NCBI GenBank assembly: GCA_964439625.1
Contig: CAYTPI010000016.1
Span: 24,019-88,018 of the forward strand
DNA: 64,000 nucleotides
Source of the DNA: CAYTPI01 sp964439625
GTDB lineage: Bacteria; Chloroflexota; Anaerolineae; Aggregatilineales; UBA3940
Reading direction: 5' to 3'
The notes below the pieces were generated by a model that saw nothing but the letters and a program-made list of their open reading frames with translations, ran no database searches and was not told where the DNA came from. The translations under genes and the position numbers were made by a program. Below, in pieces: positions 1 through 8,191 of the stretch. The stretch's first letter is position 1. Every line of letters starts with the position of its first letter.

Positions 1-148
1 AGCGATTTAGATTGACCGGATTGTATCGAGATATTAAAGCAGGTCAATAACCTGTGGCGGTTGATTGACATACTTTTGACATTATTCTTACACAATGACG
101 CCCTAAAAGCCTTATCTCTTTCGTTTGCATTCAAAAAGTTGATTGAGC

Positions 149-859
149 TTATGAACGCAGGATGAAATTGAGCTGCATCAAGTTGCGGTTGCAATCTGGG
201 ATGGCTTGTGCGATCACTGGCTCACTGAGGAAGCGCGAGCCTGTCTCATCGGTCAGTTGCACGCGGTAGGTGCCATCTGACAATTCCTCGGACACTTCCG
301 CCAAGTAAGCCCCCGTTCGATCAGTAGAGACGGCAATCGGGATGTTGCTGCCGTCGCGCCGAATGCGGACGAAAATATCTGGTACACCATTTCCGGCAGT
401 GTCTTGCAGCACCCCTTGGACGATAGTCCGATCACAGCCAGAAGGGTTTGGCGCGTAGTCCACTGCGTCATTCGCCAGCACAAATCCGAGTTCAAGGGCC
501 ACATCCGTGATGCGCGTCGGCGTTGCCTCAGGGGTACGCGTTAGCTGTGGTTGGGCGGGGGCCTCAGCTTCCGCTGGGACTGCCAGAGTCGGCTGCGGCT
601 GCGTAGTTGGTGCAGTGGGCGTGCCACCATCAAGCGCTGAACTGATGGTCGGCGTTATGGGCAGTGTCGGCTCTGGCGTTGCGGTGACGTACACCACAAC
701 ATCTGGCGTAAGGTCAGCACTTTCAGGCAGCGCACGGCTGCTCTGAGTCGGCAAGTTGCAAGCGAGAGCAGAACCAGCTAGCGTCGCTAACTTTAAGAAC
801 AATCTGCGGGTTAGTAGTCTTTTTTCAGTACTTTGTGATTGCACTCGTTGTTGAGCCAT
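149..859 (-). CDS. Tat-exported lipoprotein with carboxypeptidase-regulatory-like domain
   Basis: The 236-residue protein starts with a twin-arginine signal (TRRLFLK around residues 17-23), a short hydrophobic stretch and a lipobox SALAC with Cys34, so it is probably a Tat-exported lipoprotein. A Pro/Thr/Ala-rich linker follows (about residues 45-130). The C-terminal ~100 residues look like a beta-sandwich of the carboxypeptidase-regulatory/SdrD-B type (GVLQDTAGNGVPDIFVRI, then a DRTGAY turn). I place the start at the ATG at 859; the frame is open to 916, but that extension would bury the signal peptide. No Shine-Dalgarno sequence is clear. The function is unknown; such domains usually act as adhesion or matrix modules outside the cell. 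Confidence 0.7.
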   Translation of the reverse strand: MAQQRVQSQSTEKRLLTRRLFLKLATLAGSALACNLPTQSSRALPESADLTPDVVVYVTATPEPTLPITPTISSALDGGTPTAPTTQPQPTLAVPAEAEAPAQPQLTRTPEATPTRITDVALELGFVLANDAVDYAPNPSGCDRTIVQGVLQDTAGNGVPDIFVRIRRDGSNIPIAVSTDRTGAYLAEVSEELSDGTYRVQLTDETGSRFLSEPVIAQAIPDCNRNLMQLNFILRS

Positions 860-1013
860 GCGATGCGTCGGATATCTTGCGATGTAACCACAAGTATACC
901 TACTCTGCTGAAGCACGCTATTAGGACTGTAATTGGTCGAAGGTAACCTTTACTGAAAGCTTAACGCTGTCTTGTTATACTATTGAAATGATTAGTTTTA
1001 CTTGGAGGTTGCC

Positions 1014-1418
1014 ATGACATTTAACCTTGATTGGGCAGATGATGAAAAGACCATTATCCTGGTCACGTATCACCCAGGGTGGACTTGGCAAGAGGCCATT
1101 CTTGAGACAACTGCGCCCGAAATTGAGCTACTAAATACGGTTGAGCATCCTGTTTACATTGTCCATCACATACTCGGTCGCTTACCAACTCCATCCATTG
1201 GTTGGACGTATACCGCTGAGACAGAGGGGTCTTTTCATCATCCGAACTACGCCGGTGCAGTTGTCATTACGCCGCACAAAATGAACCACATGCTGTTCAA
1301 TGTTTTTGTGCGACGCTTGCCAGGGGTCAGTCATAAGATTCACCTTGTCCAAACGCCTGAACAGGCTTACTCTCTGATCGCTTCGCTCAAAGAAAAGGCT
1401 GCACAGACCAATAACTAA
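1014..1418 (+). CDS. Small STAS/SpoIIAA-like protein, copy 1
   Basis: This 134-residue protein has no signal peptide or membrane segment. I chose the ATG at 1014 because TTGGAGG ends 5 nt upstream; the TTG at 1002 lies inside that ribosome-binding site. A TATACT box at 976-981 may be its -10 element, although no good -35 is visible. It is clearly homologous to the next gene: both start with a W-(D/N)-x-(E)-(K/R)-TI strand, share the core GWTW, VEHPV, GWT and HPN(Y/F)A, and end with an EQAY helix. The alternating strand/helix pattern with a variable middle resembles SpoIIAA-like/STAS folds, but this is a fold guess. The function is unknown. Confidence 0.7.
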   Translation: MTFNLDWADDEKTIILVTYHPGWTWQEAILETTAPEIELLNTVEHPVYIVHHILGRLPTPSIGWTYTAETEGSFHHPNYAGAVVITPHKMNHMLFNVFVRRLPGVSHKIHLVQTPEQAYSLIASLKEKAAQTNN

Positions 1419-1519
1419 CTCACTCTAAGGTCGAACAATCACCTAACAAAACCCTAAGATAACTATGTTTTTAAGTAGACTGGGCTACCGGGAGCTAGTT
1501 ATAAAAGAGTGACGAAAAG

Positions 1520-1918
1520 ATGGCCTTCACAATTGAATGGGGCAATGCAGAGCGAACCATTCTTCAAACAACTTACCAGACAGGGTGGACCTGGGATGAG
1601 TTGATCCATAAAACCGCTGAGATTCAAAAGAACCATATGGGCTCAGTGGAGCACCCTGTCTGCCTAATCGAAGTGCTTGAGGGGGATATTCCAGTGCCAC
1701 GGTTGGGATGGACACATTGTGTGCAATCTACTGGCGTTCACGACCATCCAAATTTTGCCGCTGCTGTCATCGTGACGCAGAGTAGCCTTAGCTGGCCTTT
1801 AGCACAGATATTCAAAATGGTACTGCCAGAGCACGGAAAAAACCTTCACGTGGCACCAACTGTTGAACAAGCCTACCAAACCGCCCAAGAGCTACTTGTT
1901 GCTTGTCAAAGGGTCTAG
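1520..1918 (+). CDS. Small STAS/SpoIIAA-like protein, copy 2
   Basis: This 132-residue cytoplasmic protein is a paralogue of the preceding gene and lies 101 bp downstream on the same strand. Shared blocks include TGWTWDEL versus PGWTWQEA, VEHPV in both, GWTH versus GWTY, HPNFAAAV versus HPNYAGAV, and EQAY near the C terminus. Together they look like an old tandem duplication. There is no strong Shine-Dalgarno sequence (GACGAAAAG precedes the ATG). No catalytic motif is evident. A partner or scaffold role, like that of STAS-fold proteins, is possible but unproven. Confidence 0.7.
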   Translation: MAFTIEWGNAERTILQTTYQTGWTWDELIHKTAEIQKNHMGSVEHPVCLIEVLEGDIPVPRLGWTHCVQSTGVHDHPNFAAAVIVTQSSLSWPLAQIFKMVLPEHGKNLHVAPTVEQAYQTAQELLVACQRV

Positions 1919-1990
1919 CTTGAGCAAAAACCCAACGAAAATTAAACAGGACTTACCAACGTTCAATAAGCCTGGTAGCTTCATCTAGAA

Positions 1991-3058
1991 TCAGACGCCT
2001 GCCGCTTGTAACTGCTCAGCTTGTTCGCGGGTGGCTAGCTCGTCGATGACTTCATCGAGATCGCCATCAATAATGGTATTCAAGTTATACAACGTCAGGT
2101 TGATGCGATGATCGGTGACGCGGTTCTGTGGATAGTTGTACGTGCGGATTTTTTCAGCGCGGTCACCACTGCCAACCATCGAACGTCGTGCTTCTTCACG
2201 TTCATCTCGCAGGCGCTGCTGCTCCATATCATAGAGGCGGGCGCGCAGCACAGCCATGGCGCGCAGCAGGTTTTGCGTCTTACTGCGCTCATCCTGACAA
2301 ACAACCACAATTCCGGTGGGCTTATGCGTCACACGGATCGCGGTGTCATTCTTCTGCACGTGCTGACCACCCGCCCCACCAGCGCGAAAGGCCTGCACTT
2401 CAAGGTCGCTATTGTTGATCTCAATCTCGACATCCTCAGCCTCCGCTAAAACCGCAACCGTGGCTGTGCTGGTATGAACGCGCCCCTGGCTTTCGGTCTC
2501 TGGCACACGCTGAACGCGATGCACACCACTCTCGAACTTCAAGCGGCTAAAGGCGCCTTTCCCTTCGATCTGAAAGACAACTTCTTTGTAGCCATCAACG
2601 CCTGTATAGTTGGAACTAAGAATGCTGGTCTTCCACTTGCGACCTTCCGCATAGCGTGTGTACATCCGGAACAAGTCCGCTGCGAACATGCCCGCTTCGT
2701 CGCCGCCAGCCCCAGCGCGAATCTCCATAATGACGTTCTTGCCATCGCGTGGGTCTTTGGGCAGCAGCATCAAACGCAGCCGTTCTTCTAAAACCTCGCG
2801 TTGAGAGTCCAGCTCGGCGAACTCCATCTGTGCCATCTCTTTCAACTCGCCATCTTCATTCTCGGCCAGTTCTTTGGTCTCTTTGAGCTGTTCCATGACG
2901 TCTTTGTACTGGTGGTACTCGTCATAGATGGCTTGCAGATTGGCGCGTTCTTGGTTGTACTCGGCGACTTTTTCATAGTCTGCGGCAATCTCCGGGTCGG
3001 ACATTAAGCGTTCGAGTTCTTCATAGCGTTCTGCAACGCCAGCTAATTTATTTAACAT
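1991..3058 (-). CDS. prfA: Peptide chain release factor 1 (RF-1)
   Basis: This 355-residue class I release factor recognises UAA and UAG stop codons in the ribosomal A site and triggers peptidyl-tRNA hydrolysis. The catalytic GGQ motif (GAGGQHVQK) lies near residues 228-236. The codon-recognition tripeptide typical of RF-1 appears as PET within RVPETESQGRVHTS, rather than the SPF of RF-2. Length and N-terminal coiled coil match the family. The ATG at 3058 is preceded by GGGAGATC. It is isolated here, with no prmC methyltransferase beside it. Because RF-1 does not read UGA, it does not compete with the selenocysteine recoding proposed at 47890. Confidence 0.97.
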   Translation of the reverse strand: MLNKLAGVAERYEELERLMSDPEIAADYEKVAEYNQERANLQAIYDEYHQYKDVMEQLKETKELAENEDGELKEMAQMEFAELDSQREVLEERLRLMLLPKDPRDGKNVIMEIRAGAGGDEAGMFAADLFRMYTRYAEGRKWKTSILSSNYTGVDGYKEVVFQIEGKGAFSRLKFESGVHRVQRVPETESQGRVHTSTATVAVLAEAEDVEIEINNSDLEVQAFRAGGAGGQHVQKNDTAIRVTHKPTGIVVVCQDERSKTQNLLRAMAVLRARLYDMEQQRLRDEREEARRSMVGSGDRAEKIRTYNYPQNRVTDHRINLTLYNLNTIIDGDLDEVIDELATREQAEQLQAAGV

Positions 3059-3545
3059 TAGTGATCTCCCTGCGAATCAGAATAGGCCCCGTTTCAACTG
3101 GGCTTTCGAAATAATAGCCAAATAGTGTGTTGTCGTATGCGAAGAGAGCTGCTACAAGCGGATGACGTGTGCAGTGGGAGCAATGCGGTTGTAGCGAATG
3201 ATATTTGCGGTTTCGTTCATGATGATAGTGATTATACCTAGCGAACTACGGTTCTGCCTAATTACATCAGAATACAATACAAGTAGCCTGTAACCGAAGA
3301 TGCCATGGTAAGGACACCCTGGGAACACAGACTATAGTAACGTTAGTTCAGGTTTAAGGAGGCTCGTAGTGAAAGATGTTGCACACGCCCCGAATTAATT
3401 ACGAGGCTCTACTTGATGCAAGCTCTAGGTGAGCTTATTCTCTCAGTAGTAACTAAGCAGGCTGGCAGCAGCTAAAAACTCCCTGATAAACGTCACCTTC
3501 TCGCCCGACAAACATCAGAAATCCGTAACACAGGCATCATAATGG
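3059..3545. other. Intergenic region, no gene seen
   Basis: About 490 bp separate the divergent prfA gene and the FMN riboswitch. It must carry the prfA promoter on the minus strand. No ORF with coding character, RNA gene or strong repeat was recognised. A 9-codon reading frame at 3369-3398 with AAGGAGG upstream was noted but not called. Confidence 0.4.
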
Positions 3546-3575
3546 TTGACTTTGCATAACGCATCTGGCTATACT
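3546..3575 (+). promoter_or_regulatory. Sigma70-type promoter of the riboflavin transporter
   Basis: TTGACT at 3546-3551 and TATACT at 3570-3575 are separated by 18 bp. Transcription would start near 3582, just before the first stem of the FMN riboswitch. Confidence 0.65.
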
Positions 3576-3595
3576 CCACTCAAATGAATAATAAA

Positions 3596-3740
3596 AACCT
3601 TCGGGGCGGGGTGAAATTCCCTACCGACGGCAAAGGCGAAGCGAACAAAGTTCGCAAGCGCATAAGCCCGTGACCCGCGCAAGCGGTGGACACCGGTTAG
3701 AATCCGGGGCCGACGGTTACAGTCCGGATGAGAGAAGGTT
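3596..3740 (+). promoter_or_regulatory. FMN riboswitch (RFN element)
   Basis: The conserved RFN core is readable: GGGGCGGGGTGAAATTCCC and CTACCGACGG at the 5' side, AGCCCGTGACCCGC in the middle, GGTTAGAATCCGG and GCCGACGGTTACAGTCC, ending with GGATGAGAGAAGG. The closing P1 helix is formed by AACCTTC (3596-3602) and GAAGGTT (3734-3740), a perfect 7-bp match. FMN binding normally switches off riboflavin synthesis or uptake genes. A terminator follows at 3805, so control is probably at transcription. The downstream genes encode an ABC transporter, not rib biosynthesis enzymes. Confidence 0.95.
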
Positions 3741-3804
3741 GAGCAACAATCTTTGCTGTGTCTTTTTAGCGCTGCACACAGATTTTGTTGTCGCTGTATA
3801 CGCT

Positions 3805-3837
3805 CTGAAGCCAACTGATTGGGCTTCAGATTTTTAT
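3805..3837 (+). terminator. Riboswitch-linked intrinsic terminator
   Basis: CTGAAGCC (3805-3812) pairs perfectly with GGCTTCAG (3822-3829), followed by ATTTTTATTT. It lies between the FMN aptamer and the first transporter gene, where a conditional terminator is expected. A second small hairpin (CTGTGT 3756-3761 with ACACAG 3776-3781) lies between the aptamer and the terminator and may belong to the switching platform. Confidence 0.8.
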
Positions 3838-3984
3838 TTACGGCAAGGGTGGCATTTCTGCTAGTCGTTGCTGTTTAGTATACAGCTTAAGTGAACGCAC
3901 TTGCTGCTTAGCAAGGTTGCTGCGCTAACTGCTCTCATCAAGCTAACGTGCCCGCACAGGTCAAAGGATGAGAGAGAGGCAGTT

Positions 3985-4824
3985 ATGCAAGCAGACATCG
4001 TCCCACACATACGCTCAAAAAAGTCTCATAAGCAACAAGCTGCCTCGGCACAAAAGCCGAAGTTTAAGCTGCAAGCAGTACATTGGCTGCCACCAATCGT
4101 GCTGCTCGCCGTGATTGCGGGGTGGGAGGCCCTAGTCTACTTCGGTGAATACCCGACCTTCATCCTGCCCTCACCTCGATTGGTCGCGCAGCGCTTTGTT
4201 GAGGTTGCCGTCAGTGGCACGTTGCTGCGTCACTTTTGGGTAACTTTGGTTGAAGTGCTCGGTGGGCTGGCGCTTGGCATCGGCTTTGCCACGATACTGG
4301 GCTACATCCTCGCTAAGATGGTCGCCGTCGAGCGAGCGTTATCGCCGTATCTGGTGGCGTCACAGGCCATCCCGATTGTGGCAGTCGCTCCCTTGCTGAT
4401 CATTTGGTTTGGCAATGGGTTGTTTAGCAAAGTGCTGATCAGTGCCCTGATCGTGTTTTTCCCTGTTCTGATCAATACCATCGCGGGTATTCGTGGTGTG
4501 TCATCCAACCTGTACGACCTAATGCGTTCCGTCGGTGCGACGCCTTGGCAGGTATTCACCAAGCTGGAACTGCCCGCAGCATTACCGACTCTGTTAACGG
4601 GCTTGAAGGTTGGTGCCACATTGTCGGTCATTGGTGCCGTGGTTGGGGAATTCGCAGGCTCGGACGCGGGCCTTGGCTTTATGATCATCCTCGCTGATGG
4701 TCAATATGACACAGCATGGGTGTTCGTTGGTGTATTGACGCTTGTCTTTATGGCCCTTGCAATTTACGGAACCGTCGCCCTGATCGAGCGACGAGTCCTG
4801 CATTGGCAAAAAGCTGGCCTGTAA
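3985..4824 (+). CDS. ribX: Riboflavin ABC transporter permease (RibX-like)
   Basis: This inner-membrane permease of the NitT/TauT/ThiX class has 279 residues with about six membrane helices. The cytoplasmic EAA loop (SVGATPWQVFTKLELPAALP) couples to the ATPase. I chose the ATG at 3985 because GAGAGAGG ends 5 nt upstream; the frame is open back to a TTG at 3901, but that stretch is not needed. It is the first gene after the FMN riboswitch, and the three-gene order permease, binding protein, ATPase matches RibXY-type riboflavin importers known from Chloroflexus relatives. The substrate assignment rests on the riboswitch. Confidence 0.85.
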   Translation: MQADIVPHIRSKKSHKQQAASAQKPKFKLQAVHWLPPIVLLAVIAGWEALVYFGEYPTFILPSPRLVAQRFVEVAVSGTLLRHFWVTLVEVLGGLALGIGFATILGYILAKMVAVERALSPYLVASQAIPIVAVAPLLIIWFGNGLFSKVLISALIVFFPVLINTIAGIRGVSSNLYDLMRSVGATPWQVFTKLELPAALPTLLTGLKVGATLSVIGAVVGEFAGSDAGLGFMIILADGQYDTAWVFVGVLTLVFMALAIYGTVALIERRVLHWQKAGL

Positions 4825-4872
4825 GTTTCCGTAGGTTACCGACAATTTATTTGAAGAAGAGAGAATCAAAAA

Positions 4873-5880
4873 ATGACTGTCAAGAAAACATTCATAGTCG
4901 CAATTGTTGCCCTTTCCGCATTATTATTAGCGGCTTGCAGCAGTTCCGCGACCCCTGAAGAAGCAGAATCACAAGAGCTGACGGACGTCAAACTGTACCT
5001 GAGTTTCATCCCGAATGTTCAGTTTGCGCCCTTTTATGTGGCAATTGAGAACGGTCACTTTGAAGAGAACGGCCTTAATGTTGAGATTGAGCATATATCT
5101 GAGTCGGATGCGCTGCGCTTAATCTCAACGGAAGATGAAACAGCGATGGCGGTTGTCAGTGGCGAGCAAGTGCTGTTGGCTCGTCAACAAGATTTGCCGG
5201 TAGTGTACGTCTATGAATGGTATCAGCGTTTCCCAATTGCGATTGCGGCCCAACAAGGTACGGGTGTGGCGTCCTTCGCAGACTTGGCTGGCAAGACCGT
5301 TGGTGTGCCTATTCCAGAAGGAGCCAGCTATATTGGTCTACAAGCAGCATTGTTCTCCGCCGGGCTGACCGATGCCGACATCACCTTGGAAGTGACGAAC
5401 TTCCAACAGGTAACAGCGCTGGCAACCAACCAAGTCGAAGCGGCTGTTGTCTACATAGCGAATGAACCCATTCAGCTAGAAGCACAGGGGATCGCTGTAG
5501 ATGTACTTGCTATTTCGGAACAGGCAGACTTGGTCGCTAATGGTATTGTTGCCAGTGAAGACCTGCTTGCCAATAACCCTGAATTGGTAACAGCATTCAA
5601 TGCAGCTTTTGATGATGCCCTTCAATATACCATCGATAACTCTGACGAAGCCTTCGAGATCAGCAAGACCTTCGTCGAGGGGTTGGATGAAAATGAGGAC
5701 ACGGCAGCCACCCAGCGCGAAGTGCTGGCCCGTTCCATTGATTTGTGGGATGGCGAGCGTCTTGGCCTAACAGAAGCCGCTTCGTGGGAGGCAATGCAGG
5801 ATGTGCTGTTGGAGATGGAATTGTTGACTGCCGAACAGGATCTATCAGCGGCATACACCAACGACTATCTTCCAGAATAA
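4873..5880 (+). CDS. ribY: Riboflavin-binding lipoprotein (RibY-like, NMT1/THI5 fold)
   Basis: This 335-residue extracytoplasmic binding protein has a lipoprotein signal ending in LLAAC, with Cys22 as lipidation site. The mature part shows the NMT1/THI5-like pattern: a first strand followed by SFIPNVQFAPFYVAIENGHF, then hinge segments (LAGKTVGVPIPEG) and a C-terminal helical half. It is related to thiamine-precursor and nitrate/taurine binding proteins, so the sequence alone does not fix the ligand; FMN riboswitch control points to riboflavin. It lies 48 nt after the permease and 2 nt before the ATPase. Confidence 0.85.
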   Translation: MTVKKTFIVAIVALSALLLAACSSSATPEEAESQELTDVKLYLSFIPNVQFAPFYVAIENGHFEENGLNVEIEHISESDALRLISTEDETAMAVVSGEQVLLARQQDLPVVYVYEWYQRFPIAIAAQQGTGVASFADLAGKTVGVPIPEGASYIGLQAALFSAGLTDADITLEVTNFQQVTALATNQVEAAVVYIANEPIQLEAQGIAVDVLAISEQADLVANGIVASEDLLANNPELVTAFNAAFDDALQYTIDNSDEAFEISKTFVEGLDENEDTAATQREVLARSIDLWDGERLGLTEAASWEAMQDVLLEMELLTAEQDLSAAYTNDYLPE

Positions 5881-5882
5881 CG

Positions 5883-6626
5883 ATGATCAAAGCGCTGAAC
5901 ATCAGCCATACCTATGCCTCTGACCGTGCTCCGGTCGAGGCATTGGCTGATGTCAACCTGACCCTATACCCAGATGAATTTGCCTGCTTGGTGGGTCCAT
6001 CTGGGTGTGGCAAATCTACTTTACTTCGCATTTTAGCTGGGCTGTTACAGCCTTCAGCCGGAAGCATCAAGTGGCAGGGCATGGCTGCTGTTCGGCGACG
6101 GATCGGCTACGTCTTCCAAGACTCGAACTTAATGCCGTGGCGCTCGGTGCGCGACAATATCGCTTTGCCACTAGAAGTCAACGGAGTAGGCAAAGCAGAG
6201 CGTACCCAACAAGCTGATGCTCTGATCACTTTGGTGGGCTTGAGCGGCTTCGAGGAAGCCTTACCTGCTGAACTATCGGGCGGGATGGCCCAGCGAGCGG
6301 CAATCGCCAGAGCCTTGGTGCAGCAGCCTGATGTGCTGATGATGGATGAACCCTTCGGCGCACTAGACGCAATCACACGAGAGATGCTCGGTGAGGAACT
6401 GCTGCGCATCTGGCGGGCGCGGCACAGTACGGTGTTGATGGTAACACACAGCATCAATGAGGCGGTGCTGCTCGCTGACCGCGTCTATGTGATGAGCCAA
6501 CGCCCTGGCACCGTCCGCGCTGAAATCGAGGTTGACTTGCCTCGTCCGCGTTCATTGGATGATATTTATGGGGAGCGCGGCACTGCTATCGGTAAAGCCG
6601 TTCGCAGCGCGTTGCACGTTGGATAA
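5883..6626 (+). CDS. Riboflavin ABC transporter ATP-binding protein
   Basis: The 247-residue ATPase carries Walker A (GPSGCGKST), Q-loop (YVFQDSNLMPW), signature (LSGGMAQRAAIARAL), Walker B (VLMMDEPFGALD) and H-loop (MVTHSINEA). The ATG at 5883 lies 2 nt after the stop of the binding protein, which argues for translational coupling; the frame extends upstream inside that gene but without family similarity. It powers uptake through the permease at 3985. It belongs to the SsuB/TauB/ThiZ group. Confidence 0.9.
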   Translation: MIKALNISHTYASDRAPVEALADVNLTLYPDEFACLVGPSGCGKSTLLRILAGLLQPSAGSIKWQGMAAVRRRIGYVFQDSNLMPWRSVRDNIALPLEVNGVGKAERTQQADALITLVGLSGFEEALPAELSGGMAQRAAIARALVQQPDVLMMDEPFGALDAITREMLGEELLRIWRARHSTVLMVTHSINEAVLLADRVYVMSQRPGTVRAEIEVDLPRPRSLDDIYGERGTAIGKAVRSALHVG

Positions 6627-6659
6627 TTGTTGTTCACCACAAGCGTATATTTTTGCCTC

Positions 6660-6714
6660 TTAACAAGAAGTTAAAACTATCCTATACTGCATATACAACA
6701 CAAATGTGTATATG
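6660..6714 (+). promoter_or_regulatory. Sigma70 promoter followed by an inverted repeat
   Basis: TTAACA (6660-6665) and TATACT (6683-6688) are spaced by 17 bp. Immediately downstream lies an inverted repeat, CATATACA (6690-6697) against TGTGTATATG (6705-6714), covering the likely transcription start. It could be a repressor operator or a 5' hairpin of the orphan gene at 6823. Confidence 0.55.
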
Positions 6715-6822
6715 AGCATAGCATCTGCTTTGAGAAATTTGTTCAAGGTCCCTCACCAGAACATTAGCTCTACAACAAAATCGTGTTCAAAATTTTCAAT
6801 TTAATAAGTATCGAGGGCAAGC

Positions 6823-7383
6823 ATGACAAGCATAATAAGTATGAACCATTATTATGATGTTTTTGATTCTAGAGCGGAGGTCTCAGGTGAGCTGGTATTA
6901 AGTATGATGGATTGCCGAAACCACAAAAATATCAATCCAATTTTGGCGTATTACGGTCTAGTAGATGTTCAAACATGGTACAAACAGCAGATGCTGCTTG
7001 ATATCTTCAGTACGATTCAGGCGGAGTCTTCAGAGGCTATGTTTGATCTGGTCAGTATTGGCATTCGCTTAATAGAGCGGTTGAATGTGCCGGAGGCGAT
7101 GCAAAATGTCGACTACGAGCGGATGCTTCGTATGCAAAATGAAATATACCAGAGTTACCATCGTGGTGGAGATGTGGGACACCATTACGTCGTCAAGCTC
7201 GGTGATCAACATTATCGTATTATTGCAGATACACCCTATCCAACAGACTTTGAATTCGGCCTACTGCATGGACAGGCAAAGCGCTTTATGCCCCAAAATA
7301 CCTCCTATACGATTAGCTACGATGATAATTTTGTACGTAAAGCATATGGGCAGGGTGCAAAAATGATATTGCAATGGGCGTAA
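6823..7383 (+). CDS. Orphan cytosolic protein, family A member 1
   Basis: I do not recognise a named family for this 186-residue protein. It has no signal peptide or membrane helix. The start is supported by GAGGG 6 nt upstream of the ATG. It is a distant paralogue of the protein encoded at 48201-48800: both have an N-terminal helix block with a YGL...W(Y) pattern, a central RGGDVGHHY or RGDEIGKI stretch, the motif PYPTDFEFG or PYPDDFEFG, and a DDNF(V/I)R element near the end. The conserved PYP-DFEFG block suggests a small sensor or binding fold, but this is only a guess. A strong promoter lies upstream. Confidence 0.7.
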   Translation: MTSIISMNHYYDVFDSRAEVSGELVLSMMDCRNHKNINPILAYYGLVDVQTWYKQQMLLDIFSTIQAESSEAMFDLVSIGIRLIERLNVPEAMQNVDYERMLRMQNEIYQSYHRGGDVGHHYVVKLGDQHYRIIADTPYPTDFEFGLLHGQAKRFMPQNTSYTISYDDNFVRKAYGQGAKMILQWA

Positions 7384-7387
7384 AGCA

Positions 7388-7903
7388 TCATAGGTTAGCT
7401 GCTGTGATGACGTTGTGCTCGCCGATGTTGCGCTTGAGCATGCCTAATGCCGCTGTGTGTATGTCTTCCGCTGCCCCCGTAGCGACTAAATCTTCAACGA
7501 CTTGCACATGATAGCCTAAATCAAACAACCCTAACGCCGTCTGCATCACGCAGGCATCCGTCTCCAGCCCGACGACGATCACGCGCTTGGGCTGTACCTC
7601 ATCTAGGTGAGCGAGCAGGTGAGGCGTCAATGCGGAGTAAGTCGATTTATCGAATATGACGGTAGCGAATGGTCGTAGCGCGGGCACAATCTCGATTTCC
7701 AGTCCTCCTTGCATAGCGTCCCAGTTGAGTTGGCGTACATAGAGGCTGCCGGGGCTATTGACGAAGCGCGTAAACACGACTGACCCAAACCGGGCTGTTT
7801 CAAGCAGCGTCTTAATGCCCGTAACAATAGGCTGTGCTGCTTCACTGATGAAACCGACCTGCACATCAACAACCAACAATAGCGCTTTGGTTAACTTTTT
7901 CAT
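7388..7903 (-). CDS. Isochorismatase-like cysteine hydrolase
   Basis: This cytosolic alpha/beta hydrolase of the isochorismatase/nicotinamidase superfamily has about 171 residues. The catalytic triad is visible: Asp in ALLLVVDVQ, Lys in FDKSTYSA, and Cys in GLETDACVMQT, preceded by the cis-peptide region. Members hydrolyse isochorismate, nicotinamide, N-carbamoyl compounds or similar small amides; nothing in the context tells which. An earlier in-frame ATG at 7921 is also possible; neither start has a clear Shine-Dalgarno sequence. It is convergent with the orphan gene, with 4 bp between the stops. Confidence 0.85.
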   Translation of the reverse strand: MKKLTKALLLVVDVQVGFISEAAQPIVTGIKTLLETARFGSVVFTRFVNSPGSLYVRQLNWDAMQGGLEIEIVPALRPFATVIFDKSTYSALTPHLLAHLDEVQPKRVIVVGLETDACVMQTALGLFDLGYHVQVVEDLVATGAAEDIHTAALGMLKRNIGEHNVITAANL

Positions 7904-8191
7904 GATATTCTTGTTTCCCATCTCAGGGTAATTGCGTTTTAGTTGTTGAGAACCTTGAGCAGATAATCAGCATACCACCCCGCCCGTAAGCGCTTGGTCC
8001 GCAAGCCTACCTTAACGGAAACCTCGCGCTTCAGAAGCATCAATGCCAGTCACCGAATAAGCGCAAGGTTCTTAGCGGTAAAGCCAAAAACGTTTCTAAC
8101 CAGTCCCGCTTGCTTTCCCTGTATTCTTCAATTTCTACCCACGTATTCGCACCCCTTGCTCGCGACGCGGAGTGTCACTGACAGATGCCTG

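Noticed and set aside
3369..3398. Nine-codon reading frame with AAGGAGG upstream
   Set aside because: The spacing is good, but such a short frame has no independent support and no attenuator structure follows.
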